DNA of 64,000 nt, from the NCBI RefSeq assembly GCF_048323695.1, contig NZ_JBLWFT010000008.1, positions 1-64,000 of the forward strand, written 5' to 3'. A model generated the notes under the pieces. The model saw only the letters and a program-made list of their open reading frames with translations. It was not told the origin of the DNA and did not search any database. Source of the stretch: Aquisalimonas sp007126095 (GTDB lineage Bacteria > Pseudomonadota > Gammaproteobacteria > Nitrococcales > Aquisalimonadaceae). This document shows, piece after piece, positions 1-7,987 of this stretch. Within the stretch, counting starts at the first letter, position 1; the number at the start of each line of letters is the position of its first letter. Made by a program: the position numbers and the translations under genes.

Positions 1-64
1 GCTGCCGCGCCTGCTCGACCGCGCCGCGCTTGAACTCTTCGCTGTATCGTCTTCTCTTCGACAT
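1..64 (-). CDS. IS3-family transposase OrfA, N-terminal fragment (runs off the window)
   Basis: Only 21 codons are visible. The peptide starts MSKRRRYSEEFKRGAVEQAR, which is typical of the helix-turn-helix N-terminus of IS3-family OrfA proteins (basic start, then YSxEFK). An AAGGAG ribosome binding site lies six bases upstream of the ATG. OrfA normally binds the IS ends and is joined to the DDE catalytic OrfB by programmed frameshifting. OrfB would lie to the left of the window. The family call rests on this short stretch alone. Confidence 0.7.
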   Translation of the reverse strand, partial: MSKRRRYSEEFKRGAVEQARQ

Positions 65-120
65 GAACACTCCTTTTGCCCAGTATCGGGCTTTTTAGAA
101 GCGTCCGTAAAATCGGGGTA
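1..120 (-). mobile_element. IS3-family insertion sequence, left end only
   Basis: The window opens inside an insertion sequence whose OrfA begins at 64 on the minus strand. The outer boundary is not exact. It probably lies near 115-128, where the cassette reading frame that starts at 218 stops looking like a protein. No terminal inverted repeat or target duplication can be confirmed because the other end lies outside the window. The element interrupts the integron cassette next to the restriction-modification cassette. Confidence 0.6.
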
Positions 121-218
121 GAACCCTCTGCATATACCCGAAACCCGACACGCCGCAACTCGGCAGAAAGGAACCTTTTGACGATGTCGTAAGAGTCGCC
201 GAACCATTCGGGGTTCAT
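119..218 (-). pseudogene. 5' remnant of the next integron cassette gene, cut by the IS
   Basis: Directly after the attC crossover point an ATG at 218 opens a frame beginning MNPEWFGDSYDIVKRFLSAE and continuing through GFRVYA. It then passes without a stop into the insertion-sequence end, where it no longer resembles a protein. Start position, orientation and closeness to the attC core (16 bases after GTTGGGC) are those of a second gene cassette. I cannot assign a function. The remainder of the gene is expected on the far side of the IS. Confidence 0.55.
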
Positions 219-233
219 AAGCCTTCCAATTTT

Positions 234-331
234 GCCCAACGCTTGAGTTCAGCGGCGTTTAGGCGGCAGTTGCTTTTGCGACAGCAAAAGCGGCTGGCGG
301 GTCAAACGTCCGCTGCAACGATTTGTTATGC
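234..331 (-). other. attC: Integron attC recombination site
   Basis: Read on the minus strand, the site begins with core GCATAAC (331-325), followed by AAATCGTTGCAGCGGAC. It ends with CCGCTGAACTCAAGC and core GTTGGGC (240-234), a perfect GTTRRRY. The two arms pair imperfectly, with the extra bases expected in an attC. The centre holds a further hairpin, GCTTTTGC/GCAAAAGC, flanked by CGTTT/AAACG. Length is 98 bases. The orientation is correct for a cassette whose genes are on the minus strand. Recombination would occur between G240 and T239. Confidence 0.93.
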
Positions 332-355
332 CCGCCTTCCACTATGGCACCTTGA

Positions 356-3300
356 TTAGATCTGCCCACCAACGCCTTTGAACTTCTCGACAAACGCAGA
401 AATCTTCTCGAATACCGTCTGCTTTTTCGTTTTGTACTGCGGGTTGAGCGGGCTCATTTTCGGTAGCGTGGAATTCAGCGCAGTGCCGTTTTCGGTAGCG
501 TATTCTCGCTTCAGTGAGGCCTTGATGTAGCGCCGCGCGGCTTCCTCACTAAGACCCTCAGACTCAATCAATGACTCGGCTTCTCGCTTTTGCTCAGCCT
601 GGGCGAAGGTAAAGAAGGCATCGATGATGCTAGCCTTGTCGCCGATGACGTCGAGGTCGGTCTGGTTGATGAAGTCCACGATCAGGCTTTCTTTTGCCCG
701 GTTGCCTACGCTGGCGCGGATCAGCCGGCGCACCTCGCCGATGAGGTCATCCTTGTTCTTGTTCTTCTTGTTGTGTTCGAAGATCAGCTCCAGGATGTAA
801 TCTAGGTTGATCTCTTGGGATTTCAGCAAATCCACTTCAAAAACAACATCATCCCAGTCCAGCGTCGATTCGTCTTTTTGCTCCCCTGCCTTTTGCCGCC
901 GCAGCCAGTCGCGGGTGTCGTTGTAGGTCGAGCGATAGTCCTGAATCAGACGCTCAGGCAGTACGTCAATCTTTTGCATGGCCTCCAGGTCAGTGTCATT
1001 GAGATAGTGCTTGGCCTTGAAGGCCTCAACCGCGCCTGCATCTTCCAGGTCCACCGCCTGCAACGCTTGCAGGCCGGTGAATTCGTCGTAGTTGCGCAGC
1101 ACATTCTCTACCCGCAGATACTCGCCAAACAGCTTGACGAAGTCTTTCTTGTCCTGCTCCTTGACGATATTGTTGGGATCGGGGAAACGGTTTTTCAGCT
1201 CCTGCACCACCTCCACATAGCCACGGCTGGCCTTGCCGGTGGCGATGTCGGTGAAGCCCTCCATGTATTCCCTGTAGCTTTTCTCCAACACCACGTCGCG
1301 TGTATTGGCATCGCCGAACAGTGTGATCGCATCAATCGTGCTCTGCTCCAGATCACGGAAGGTCACGATGTTTCCGAAGGTCTTGGTGGCGTCATAAATG
1401 CGATTGGTGCGCGAATACGCCTGCAGCAGCCCGTGGTAGCGCAGGTTCTTGTCCACGAACAGCGTGTTGAGGCTGGGGGCATCAAATCCGGTCAGGAACA
1501 TACCCACGACGATCAGCAGGTCCACCTCCTGCTTCTTGACCCGCTGCGCCAGATCACGGTAGTAGTTCTGGAAGCCCTTGCTGTCCACCCCGAAGTTGGT
1601 CCTGAACGCGGCGTTGTAGTCGTCAATGGCCTTGTTCAGAAACTCTTTGGCGCTGCTGTTCATCGCCGTCACCTCAAAGCTCTCATCGGCGATGTCGCCG
1701 ATTGCGTCCTGCGCTTCATTGGCGGCGAACGAGAAGATGGTGGCGATGTTCAGGCGCTTGTTTTCCTCGACGTCGGCTTGCGCCTCGCCAAAGGCTTCGT
1801 AGTAAGCCTTGGCGGCATCCACGCTGCTCACCGCAAACATGGCGTTGAAGCCATTGCTGCCCATATGGGCGCGATGCGTTTTCAGGCGAAAGTTCCTGAG
1901 AATGTAATCCGTGATCTCGCGAATGCGATCCGGATGCAGCAGCGCTTGCTTGTTCTCGGCAGCAGTGAGCTTCTGCTCATCCTGCTCAGTCTCGATGGCT
2001 TTAAACTGCGGCCGCACATCGTTGTAGTCCACCTTGAACTTGAGCACCTTCTCATCGCGGATAGCGTCAGTGATTACATAGGAATGCAGCTCACGCCCGA
2101 ACACGCTGCCGGTGGTCTCCGCGCCCAGCGCGTTTTGCGGAAAGATCGGCGTGCCGGTAAAGCCGAACTGGTAATAGCGCTTGAACTTCTTCTGCAGGTT
2201 CTTCTGCGCCTCGCCAAACTGGCTGCGGTGGCACTCATCGAAGATGAACACCACCTGCTGGCGGTAGACGGGCAGTTCGTCCCCGCTGCGCATCAGGTTG
2301 TTTAGCTTCTGGATGGTGGTGACGATGATCTTGTTGTCGTCCTTGTCCAGATTGCGCTTGAGGCCCGCCGTGCTGTCGGAGCCGTTGACGCTATCCGGCG
2401 AGAAGCGCTGGTACTCCTTCATCGTCTGGTAATCGAGGTCCTTGCGGTCGACGACGAAGAACACCTTGTCGATGAATTCCAGCTCGGTCGCCAACCGGGC
2501 GGCCTTGAAGCTGGTCAGCGTCTTGCCCGAGCCGGTGGTGTGCCAGATGAAGCCGCCGCCTTCGATGGAACTCCACTGCTTGGCCTCAAAGGCGCTCTTG
2601 ATCTTCCACAAAATGCGTTCGGTGGCCGCGATCTGGTACGGGCGCATCACCAGCAAGGTGTTGCCTACGTCAAACACCGAATACTTCAGCAGCACTTCCA
2701 GCAGCGTGTGCTTCTGGAAGAAGGTGGCGGTGAAGTCCTTCAGATCCTTGATCAGCGCGTTGTCCGCCTGCGCCCAGTGCATGGTGAAGTCGAAGCTGTT
2801 CTTGTTGCGCGCAGTGGTGTTGGCGAAGTAGCGGGTATCCGTGCCGTTAGAGATCACGAACAACTGCAGGAACTTGTACAACGAGTTTTCGGAGTTGAAG
2901 CTCTCCTTGCTGTAGCGGTGCACCTGGTTGAAGGCTTCGCGAATCGCGACGCCGCGCTTCTTCAGCTCCACCTGCACCAGCGGCAGGCCATTGACCAGAA
3001 TGGTCACATCATAGCGGTTAGCCTGACTGCCGGTCTGCTCAAACTGCTTGATCACCTGCAGCCGATTATTCAGCACATGGTGCTTGTCCAGCAGGTAGAT
3101 GTTCTCGATGTGGCCGTCATCAAACACAAAATCGTGGATGTAATCCTCGTGAACCTTGCGGGCCTTGTCGGTGCTGCTCTCACTGGCCGGGTCCAGGTAT
3201 TGCTCGACAAAGCGTTGCCACTCGTGATCCGAGAAGCGCACATCGTTCAGGGCCTCCAGCTGCACCCGCACATTGGCCAGCATTGCCTCCGGTGAGCGTA

Positions 3301-3460
3301 TGTCGGCTGCGTAGGCGTAGCCCTGGTTCTGCAGATCGCGGATGAACTCCCGCTCCAGCGCGTCTTCGCTCTGGTAGTCCTCCCGCACCTCGTAGTCACG
3401 TTTATAGCGGTCGAGGACGATGAAGTTTCTGGTTTCAGCGATTGTTCTGCAATCTGTCAT
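356..3460 (-). CDS. hsdR: Type I restriction enzyme R subunit HsdR (type IC, EcoR124I-like)
   Basis: This is the motor and nuclease subunit of a type I restriction complex. It translocates DNA using ATP and cuts far from the recognition site. The 1034-residue product matches the family length. A PD-(D/E)xK nuclease site is visible as D151 and E165-L-K167, the same numbers as in EcoR124I. Walker A TTGSGKT lies at about 308-314 and the helicase DECH box at 408-411. The start overlaps the prrC stop by four bases (ATGA), so the two are translationally coupled. It is the last gene of the cassette; its stop lies 24 bases before the attC. Base composition is visibly less GC-rich than the chromosome to the right. 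Confidence 0.96.
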   Translation of the reverse strand: MTDCRTIAETRNFIVLDRYKRDYEVREDYQSEDALEREFIRDLQNQGYAYAADIRSPEAMLANVRVQLEALNDVRFSDHEWQRFVEQYLDPASESSTDKARKVHEDYIHDFVFDDGHIENIYLLDKHHVLNNRLQVIKQFEQTGSQANRYDVTILVNGLPLVQVELKKRGVAIREAFNQVHRYSKESFNSENSLYKFLQLFVISNGTDTRYFANTTARNKNSFDFTMHWAQADNALIKDLKDFTATFFQKHTLLEVLLKYSVFDVGNTLLVMRPYQIAATERILWKIKSAFEAKQWSSIEGGGFIWHTTGSGKTLTSFKAARLATELEFIDKVFFVVDRKDLDYQTMKEYQRFSPDSVNGSDSTAGLKRNLDKDDNKIIVTTIQKLNNLMRSGDELPVYRQQVVFIFDECHRSQFGEAQKNLQKKFKRYYQFGFTGTPIFPQNALGAETTGSVFGRELHSYVITDAIRDEKVLKFKVDYNDVRPQFKAIETEQDEQKLTAAENKQALLHPDRIREITDYILRNFRLKTHRAHMGSNGFNAMFAVSSVDAAKAYYEAFGEAQADVEENKRLNIATIFSFAANEAQDAIGDIADESFEVTAMNSSAKEFLNKAIDDYNAAFRTNFGVDSKGFQNYYRDLAQRVKKQEVDLLIVVGMFLTGFDAPSLNTLFVDKNLRYHGLLQAYSRTNRIYDATKTFGNIVTFRDLEQSTIDAITLFGDANTRDVVLEKSYREYMEGFTDIATGKASRGYVEVVQELKNRFPDPNNIVKEQDKKDFVKLFGEYLRVENVLRNYDEFTGLQALQAVDLEDAGAVEAFKAKHYLNDTDLEAMQKIDVLPERLIQDYRSTYNDTRDWLRRQKAGEQKDESTLDWDDVVFEVDLLKSQEINLDYILELIFEHNKKNKNKDDLIGEVRRLIRASVGNRAKESLIVDFINQTDLDVIGDKASIIDAFFTFAQAEQKREAESLIESEGLSEEAARRYIKASLKREYATENGTALNSTLPKMSPLNPQYKTKKQTVFEKISAFVEKFKGVGGQI

Positions 3461-4635
3461 GGAGTGGTTTCTGCCTCTGCAACTGGCGCTTCTTCCGTCT
3501 CTTCAAACTTAAGGCCGCTGGCAACAAAATGTTCGTAGATGGTTTTAAGCATGTTCTTGATTTCTGGAGGAATCGACTCGATCTCTTCACCTGAGTGCTT
3601 CGAATGCGCCCCGTAGTTCGCGAGCCGCTGTGCGTAGGGGTCAGTCTTTCCCTCGCTTGTCTTTGGCAGAAGCTCTTCCCACCGCTTGAGCCCAAGAAAC
3701 GTCGCGGTCTTTTCGAGTATGTTTCGCATGAACCCGAAGTGGTACTTTCTGACTTCGCCGGACTCAATAGCCTGCCTGACCTCCTGCATTAGGAACAAAT
3801 GGTAAGAGAATGGGGCGTCGGAACTTTGTTCTCGAAGTTCAAACGTTTCGAGCTCTGTCTTTTCGAGCAGCCACTTCGCATGATATTTGGGCCGCCAGCT
3901 ACTACCGTTGCTCCCATTGTTCCGCAGTTCGTTTGACAACACATTGAAGAATAATGGGTTGTGAGTCGAAATGATGAATCGCAACTCAGAACTATTGCTC
4001 TTGACCAGCGTTGCCAGGTCTACAGCTAGCTGAATAAGGTGATTATCATCCAATGAGCTGACTGGATCGTCTACGAATACATAGTCCAGATGGGAAAACG
4101 GTCCTGCTGAATCCTGCTCCTCCTCGCCCAGCGTGGAAACGACTTGTTCAATCAGACTGAAAAAAATGCTCCAAATGAAGTTGCTCTCTTCTCCCTTGGA
4201 GATCTTTATATTGTGCTCGACACCTTCGTCCCCGCCATCGAAGTTAAAGCGAACTTCTTTAAAATCGGGGTCGAACTCCGGCAGCAGCCTGCTACTCGTA
4301 TAGCGTTGGAAGTGCCTGGTCGCATTTGGCTCTTGCCCCTGATCCTTAAGCGCCCAGTCAGTGTAGCCGTTCGGTCGAATGACTAGCCTGCGATCAGTAT
4401 CAGCTAATAGATCGTTGTCCCAGTAAAAAAGATCTTCGGTGAAGGCGTTGTAGTACAGGACTTTCGATTTCTCTTCCTCCTCACCGTCAGCCTCATCAAG
4501 ATTTTTGGGAGAGATCAATTCCTTGAACGCACGCGACAGACGCGTCTTGCCGCTGCCATTGAAGGCGTAGATCAAGTGTACTTTCTTGTCGCTGTCGCGA
4601 AGTTGCTCGGCGATTTCATTCAAGCTCTGGCTCAT
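3457..4635 (-). CDS. prrC: PrrC-type tRNA anticodon nuclease
   Basis: PrrC is a toxin held silent by its type I restriction complex. When a phage inactivates the complex, PrrC cleaves the anticodon loop of tRNA-Lys. The 392-residue protein matches Escherichia coli PrrC (396 residues) by recall along most of its length. Walker A AFNGSGKT lies at about 24-31, then YYNAFTEDLFYWDND at 61-75, the ABC-signature-like SKGEESNFIWS at 146-156 and Walker B VFVDDPVSSLDD at 186-197. The proposed nuclease triad is present as R304 and E308 (RNILEKTATFLG) and H344 (NYGAHS). The position between hsdS and hsdR is that of EcoprrI. A generic AAA ATPase is the alternative, but the C-terminal nuclease motif argues against it. 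Confidence 0.92.
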   Translation of the reverse strand: MSQSLNEIAEQLRDSDKKVHLIYAFNGSGKTRLSRAFKELISPKNLDEADGEEEEKSKVLYYNAFTEDLFYWDNDLLADTDRRLVIRPNGYTDWALKDQGQEPNATRHFQRYTSSRLLPEFDPDFKEVRFNFDGGDEGVEHNIKISKGEESNFIWSIFFSLIEQVVSTLGEEEQDSAGPFSHLDYVFVDDPVSSLDDNHLIQLAVDLATLVKSNSSELRFIISTHNPLFFNVLSNELRNNGSNGSSWRPKYHAKWLLEKTELETFELREQSSDAPFSYHLFLMQEVRQAIESGEVRKYHFGFMRNILEKTATFLGLKRWEELLPKTSEGKTDPYAQRLANYGAHSKHSGEEIESIPPEIKNMLKTIYEHFVASGLKFEETEEAPVAEAETTP

Positions 4636-4636
4636 C

Positions 4637-5287
4637 TCAGGACACCACCTCTGGTTGGGCTTCAGGCTTGGGGAAGCTCAGCAGCAAATCGCGGTAATAC
4701 TCGTATTGCTTTTGGCGGGCAGTCAGCTCGGCGGTCAGCTCGGCGGTCAGCTCGGTGAAGCAGTCCAGGATGCGCACGATCTCCGCCTGGATGGCCAACG
4801 ATTTTTCCGGGTTGTCTGGGCAGGGGATGGGGATTGGGATTTCAAGCAGCTTCCCTTTGGTGAGCTTTGCTCGTCCGCCTCCCGACAAGTACGGGATGAA
4901 GTTGACTACGGACAAAAAATGAAATAGAAAGCGGGTGTTTACGCGTTCCTTCCCTCCGATCACGTGAACATGATTATTGGCCCAAAACTTTCCGACAGCG
5001 TATTGGATTGAGTATCTCTCCAAGCTTGCGGAACCGTCTTCGGCGATTAGAACGAACTCGCCTTCATGGGTGTGGCCCTCAACATAATCTTGTACGTTAT
5101 TGGCGCCGTAATACGGTGTATCGCCGGGAATCCTCAACGATGCCTTAACCGGCCGTCGGCCCCGATTGGCAACTTCGATAAATTTCTCGTTGCCTAGCAG
5201 CACCCACTCCACGCCCGCACCATCCAGCAACTTCTCCAAAAACGCCGGCAACTGTGCACTGTGCGCTGTGCTCTGTGAATCGCTCAC
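4637..5287 (-). CDS. hsdS: Half-length type I specificity subunit HsdS with one target-recognition domain and TAEL repeats
   Basis: HsdS chooses the DNA target for both methylation and cleavage. Typical subunits have about 400 residues with two recognition domains. This one has 216 and only one. The single domain (about 20-165) is followed by the conserved spacer ILDCFTELTAELTAELTARQ (173-192) and YYRDLLLSF, the point where the second half of EcoR124I begins. Here the protein ends, and prrC starts one base beyond the hsdS stop codon. Experimentally truncated type IC subunits of this form dimerise and recognise a palindromic bipartite site, so this gene may be functional. The start overlaps the hsdM stop by four bases. 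Confidence 0.9.
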   Translation of the reverse strand: MSDSQSTAHSAQLPAFLEKLLDGAGVEWVLLGNEKFIEVANRGRRPVKASLRIPGDTPYYGANNVQDYVEGHTHEGEFVLIAEDGSASLERYSIQYAVGKFWANNHVHVIGGKERVNTRFLFHFLSVVNFIPYLSGGGRAKLTKGKLLEIPIPIPCPDNPEKSLAIQAEIVRILDCFTELTAELTAELTARQKQYEYYRDLLLSFPKPEAQPEVVS

Positions 5288-6831
5288 ACTTCAATCTCCC
5301 TCACAATTGCATCAATGTCTTTGCGCAGCCCATCAATCTTGCTCACGGTGGCTGCAATCTCCCGATTCAGCTCATCGATATCAATCACTTTCCGCGTGTC
5401 CTTCGCGTCCACATAGGAACTCACGGAGAGGTTGAAATCATTCTCGGCGATCACCTCCATGCGCACGGAGTGGGCGACATGGGCGACATCCTCCTTCTCG
5501 TCAAACAGCCGCACGATCTCGGCGACGTGTTCGTCGGTCATGAAGTTGGTGTTGGTGCCCTTATTGAAGAAGTCCTCACCGGAGGCATCGATAAACTGCA
5601 CACTTGTATCCGCCTTGTGCTTCGACAGCACCAGAATGTTCACCGCGATGGTGGTGCCGTAGAACAAGTTGGGCGCCAGGGCGATGACGGTTTCGACGAA
5701 GTTGTTTTCCACCAAGTATTGGCGGATCTTTTTCTCCGCACCGCCGCGGTAGAAGATGCCGGGAAAGCAGACGATGGCCGCCCGGCCCTTGGCGGACAGG
5801 TAGTTGAGGCAGTGCATGACAAAGCCGAAATCGGCCTTGGATTTGGGTGCCAGCACGCTGGCCGGCGCAAAGCGCTCGTCGTTGATCAGGGTGGGGTCGT
5901 CGCTGCCGATCCATTTCACCGAATACGGCGGGTTGGAGACGATGGCATCAAAGGGCTTGTCGTCGCGAAAGTGCGGCTCGGTGAGGGTGTTGCCCAGCTG
6001 GATGTTGAACTTGTCGTAGTTCACGTTGTGCAGGAACATGTTCATCCGCGCCAGGTTGTAGGTGGTGTGGTTGATCTCCTGGCCGAAGAAGCCGTCTTCG
6101 ATCAGGTGGTCATCCATGTGCTTCTTGGCCTGCAGCAGCAGCGAGCCGGACCCGGCGGCGGGGTCGTAGATCTTGTTGACGCTGGCCTGGCCGTGAATGG
6201 CGAGCTGAGCAATGAGTTTGGAAACGTGCTGCGGAGTGAAGAACTCGCCGCCGGATTTGCCGGCATTGGCGGCGTAGTTGCCGATCAGGTATTCGTAGGC
6301 ATCGCCGAAGACATCGATCCCGCTGTCCTCGAAGTGGCCGAATTTCAGCTCATTCACGCCCTTGAGCACCGCAGCCAGGCGGCTGTTCTTGTCCTTGACG
6401 GTCTTGCCCAGACGGTTGCTGGTGGTGTCGAAGTCGTCGAACAGGCCCTTGATGTCTTCCTCGGAGTCGTAACCCAGCGCCGAGCCTTCAATGGCAGTGA
6501 AGATAGCCTTGAGATCGGTATTGAGGTTGTCGTTTTGATTCGCGCCCGCCACCACGTTGCTGAACAACTGGCTGGGGTAGATGAAATAACCCTTGGTCTT
6601 GACGGCATCATCCTTGATGTCATCGGTGATGACGTCATCGCTCAGGCACGCGTAGTTGACGCTTTCATCCCCGCCCTCGATGTAGCGGGCGAAGTTTTCG
6701 CTGATAAAGCGGTAGAACAGCGCGCCAAGCACATACTGCTTGAAATCCCAGCCGTCCACCGTGCCGCGCACGTCGTTGGCGATCTGCCAGATGCGGCGCT
6801 TGAGTTCATCGAATTGCTGGATGCTGGTCAT
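5284..6831 (-). CDS. hsdM: Type I DNA adenine methyltransferase subunit HsdM
   Basis: The product is the modification subunit. Two copies join HsdS to methylate adenines in the recognition site using S-adenosylmethionine. The 515-residue protein has an N-terminal helical domain, the SAM motif DPAAGSGS at 223-230 and the N6-adenine catalytic NPPY at 300-303, followed by a C-terminal region that contacts HsdS. It is the first gene of the cassette. Its start lies 53 bases inside the cassette boundary, behind a modest AAGG ribosome binding site. Expression may come from a Pc promoter within intI, or from a weak AT-rich stretch between 6841 and 6860; neither can be shown here. Confidence 0.96.
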   Translation of the reverse strand: MTSIQQFDELKRRIWQIANDVRGTVDGWDFKQYVLGALFYRFISENFARYIEGGDESVNYACLSDDVITDDIKDDAVKTKGYFIYPSQLFSNVVAGANQNDNLNTDLKAIFTAIEGSALGYDSEEDIKGLFDDFDTTSNRLGKTVKDKNSRLAAVLKGVNELKFGHFEDSGIDVFGDAYEYLIGNYAANAGKSGGEFFTPQHVSKLIAQLAIHGQASVNKIYDPAAGSGSLLLQAKKHMDDHLIEDGFFGQEINHTTYNLARMNMFLHNVNYDKFNIQLGNTLTEPHFRDDKPFDAIVSNPPYSVKWIGSDDPTLINDERFAPASVLAPKSKADFGFVMHCLNYLSAKGRAAIVCFPGIFYRGGAEKKIRQYLVENNFVETVIALAPNLFYGTTIAVNILVLSKHKADTSVQFIDASGEDFFNKGTNTNFMTDEHVAEIVRLFDEKEDVAHVAHSVRMEVIAENDFNLSVSSYVDAKDTRKVIDIDELNREIAATVSKIDGLRKDIDAIVREIEV

Positions 6832-6884
6832 GGTGTTGCCTTATTTTATGAGCAAGGTTGTGGGTTAGGTCGGTGCGGGCATAA

Positions 6885-7021
6885 CTAAAAGTAGACACCA
6901 ATAATGGCGTGTTAAAACACGCTGATTCTGGTGTGTAACACTCGTTCTCTTGCCTTCGAACCGCGTCGCAGGTAGCTTCTTCTGGGGTTACACTCCGACA
7001 ACCGCAGGGAGCATAGACGCC
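6885..7021. promoter_or_regulatory. attI: Candidate attI and intI promoter region with a 40-base dyad
   Basis: The stretch lies between the cassette crossover point (6885) and the integrase start, where attI sits in known integrons. It contains nested inverted repeats with a common centre at 6914.5. The inner arms are GCGTGTT (6907-6913) and AACACGC (6916-6922). The outer arms are ACACCA (6895-6900) and TGGTGT (6929-6934). This could be an integrase accessory site or an operator for a regulator of intI. I see no convincing LexA box. An AGGGAG ribosome binding site precedes the intI ATG. Confidence 0.6.
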
Positions 7022-7987
7022 ATGGATCAGGCGCCGAAGCTGCTGGACCAGGTCCGGGAGCGCATTCGATTCAAGCACTACAGCATCCGCACGGAACGGG
7101 CCTACGTTCACTGGATTCGCCGCTTTATTCTTTTCCACGGAAAACGCCATCCGAACACGATGGGGGCGTCCGAGGTCGAGGCTTTTCTCACGCACTTGGC
7201 GACCAAGGGCAACGTCGCCGCATCGACGCAGAACCAGGCGTTCAGCGCGCTGCTTTTCCTTTATCGGGATGTGCTCGGCCAGCAGCTTGATGCTGTTTCC
7301 AGTGTGGAGCGGGCGAAGAAACCGGAGAGGCTGCCCACTGTCCTCACGCGAGACGAGGTGCGAACGGTGATGGCGCACCTGGACGGAACCAATGCGCTGA
7401 TGGCGAAGCTGCTTTACGGCGCCGGTCTGCGCCTGATGGAGTGCGTCCGACTCCGCATCAAGGACGTGGAGTTCAACCGCCTGGAAATCATGGTGCGCGA
7501 CGGTAAGGGCGGCAAGGATCGGGTAACCATGCTGCCGGACTCGCTTGCTGAAGGCCTCGCGGAGCAGGTCCGGCGGACGGTGGAGATCCACCGGCAGGAT
7601 CTGGCCTCCGGCTATGGCAGTGTGTACTTGCCCAACGCCCTTGCGCGGAAGTATCCGGCGGCACCGCAGGAGACGGGGTGGCAGTACGTGTTCCCCGCAT
7701 CGAGGCTGTCTGTTGATCCGCGTTCCGGGAAGACGCGTCGACACCATGTGGACGAAAAGCGGCTGCAGCGGGCGGTGAAAGCAGCGGTGCGTAAGGCGGG
7801 AATCACGAAACCGGCCTCCTGCCACACCTTCCGGCACTCGTTCGCCACGCACCTGCTGGAATCCGGGTACGACATCCGGACGGTGCAGGAACTGCTCGGC
7901 CACAGTGATGTGCGGACCACGATGATCTACACGCATGTGCTGAACCGTGGCGGGAAAGGGGTGCGGAGCCCGCTGGACGTGGCCTGA
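7022..7987 (+). CDS. intI: Integron integrase IntI (tyrosine recombinase)
   Basis: IntI recombines folded single-stranded attC sites with attI to insert and excise cassettes. The 321-residue protein has the SAM-like N-terminal domain and the catalytic set R137, H268, R271, H294 and Y303 (HTFRHSFATHLL, LLGHSDVRTTMIYTH). It also has the extra insert that separates IntI from XerC/D, about 200-240, with ALARKYP and SVDPRSGKTRRHHVDEK. The ATG at 7022 is preferred over an in-frame ATG at 6950 because it has a ribosome binding site and the usual family N-terminus MDQAPKLLDQVRERIRFKHY. It is divergent from the cassette genes, as in mobile and chromosomal integrons. Confidence 0.95.
   Translation: MDQAPKLLDQVRERIRFKHYSIRTERAYVHWIRRFILFHGKRHPNTMGASEVEAFLTHLATKGNVAASTQNQAFSALLFLYRDVLGQQLDAVSSVERAKKPERLPTVLTRDEVRTVMAHLDGTNALMAKLLYGAGLRLMECVRLRIKDVEFNRLEIMVRDGKGGKDRVTMLPDSLAEGLAEQVRRTVEIHRQDLASGYGSVYLPNALARKYPAAPQETGWQYVFPASRLSVDPRSGKTRRHHVDEKRLQRAVKAAVRKAGITKPASCHTFRHSFATHLLESGYDIRTVQELLGHSDVRTTMIYTHVLNRGGKGVRSPLDVA

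Larger units (their letters stand above)
240..6884 (-). mobile_element. Single integron gene cassette (6.65 kb) carrying hsdM-hsdS-prrC-hsdR
   Basis: The 5' boundary is a GTTATGC core read on the minus strand from 6885. The 3' boundary is the attC R' core at 240-234. When a cassette circularises, its own 5' bases complete its attC. Here G240 plus TTATGC (6884-6879) gives GTTATGC, a perfect complement of the attC outer core GCATAAC. The match runs for 11 bases, GTTATGCCCGC, at 325-335 and 6885-6875. In the linear array the outer cores pair only 5 of 7. This argues that the whole interval is one cassette rather than several. The four genes overlap or nearly touch, and no second attC is evident between them. 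Confidence 0.85.

Noticed and set aside
815..2305. Long open frame (496 codons) on the plus strand opposite hsdR
   Set aside because: Composition follows the complement of hsdR codons, it has no family-like segment, and hsdR is certain from its motifs and length.
4637..5287. HsdS as a pseudogene broken by a frameshift
   Set aside because: The frame ends cleanly at the TAEL/YYRD boundary, no second recognition domain follows in any frame, and prrC starts at once; truncation looks fixed rather than decayed.
5254..6888. 544-codon plus-strand frame opposite hsdM and the 5' end of hsdS
   Set aside because: A mirror of hsdM with Val/Gly/His-rich low-information sequence; it has no recognisable motif.
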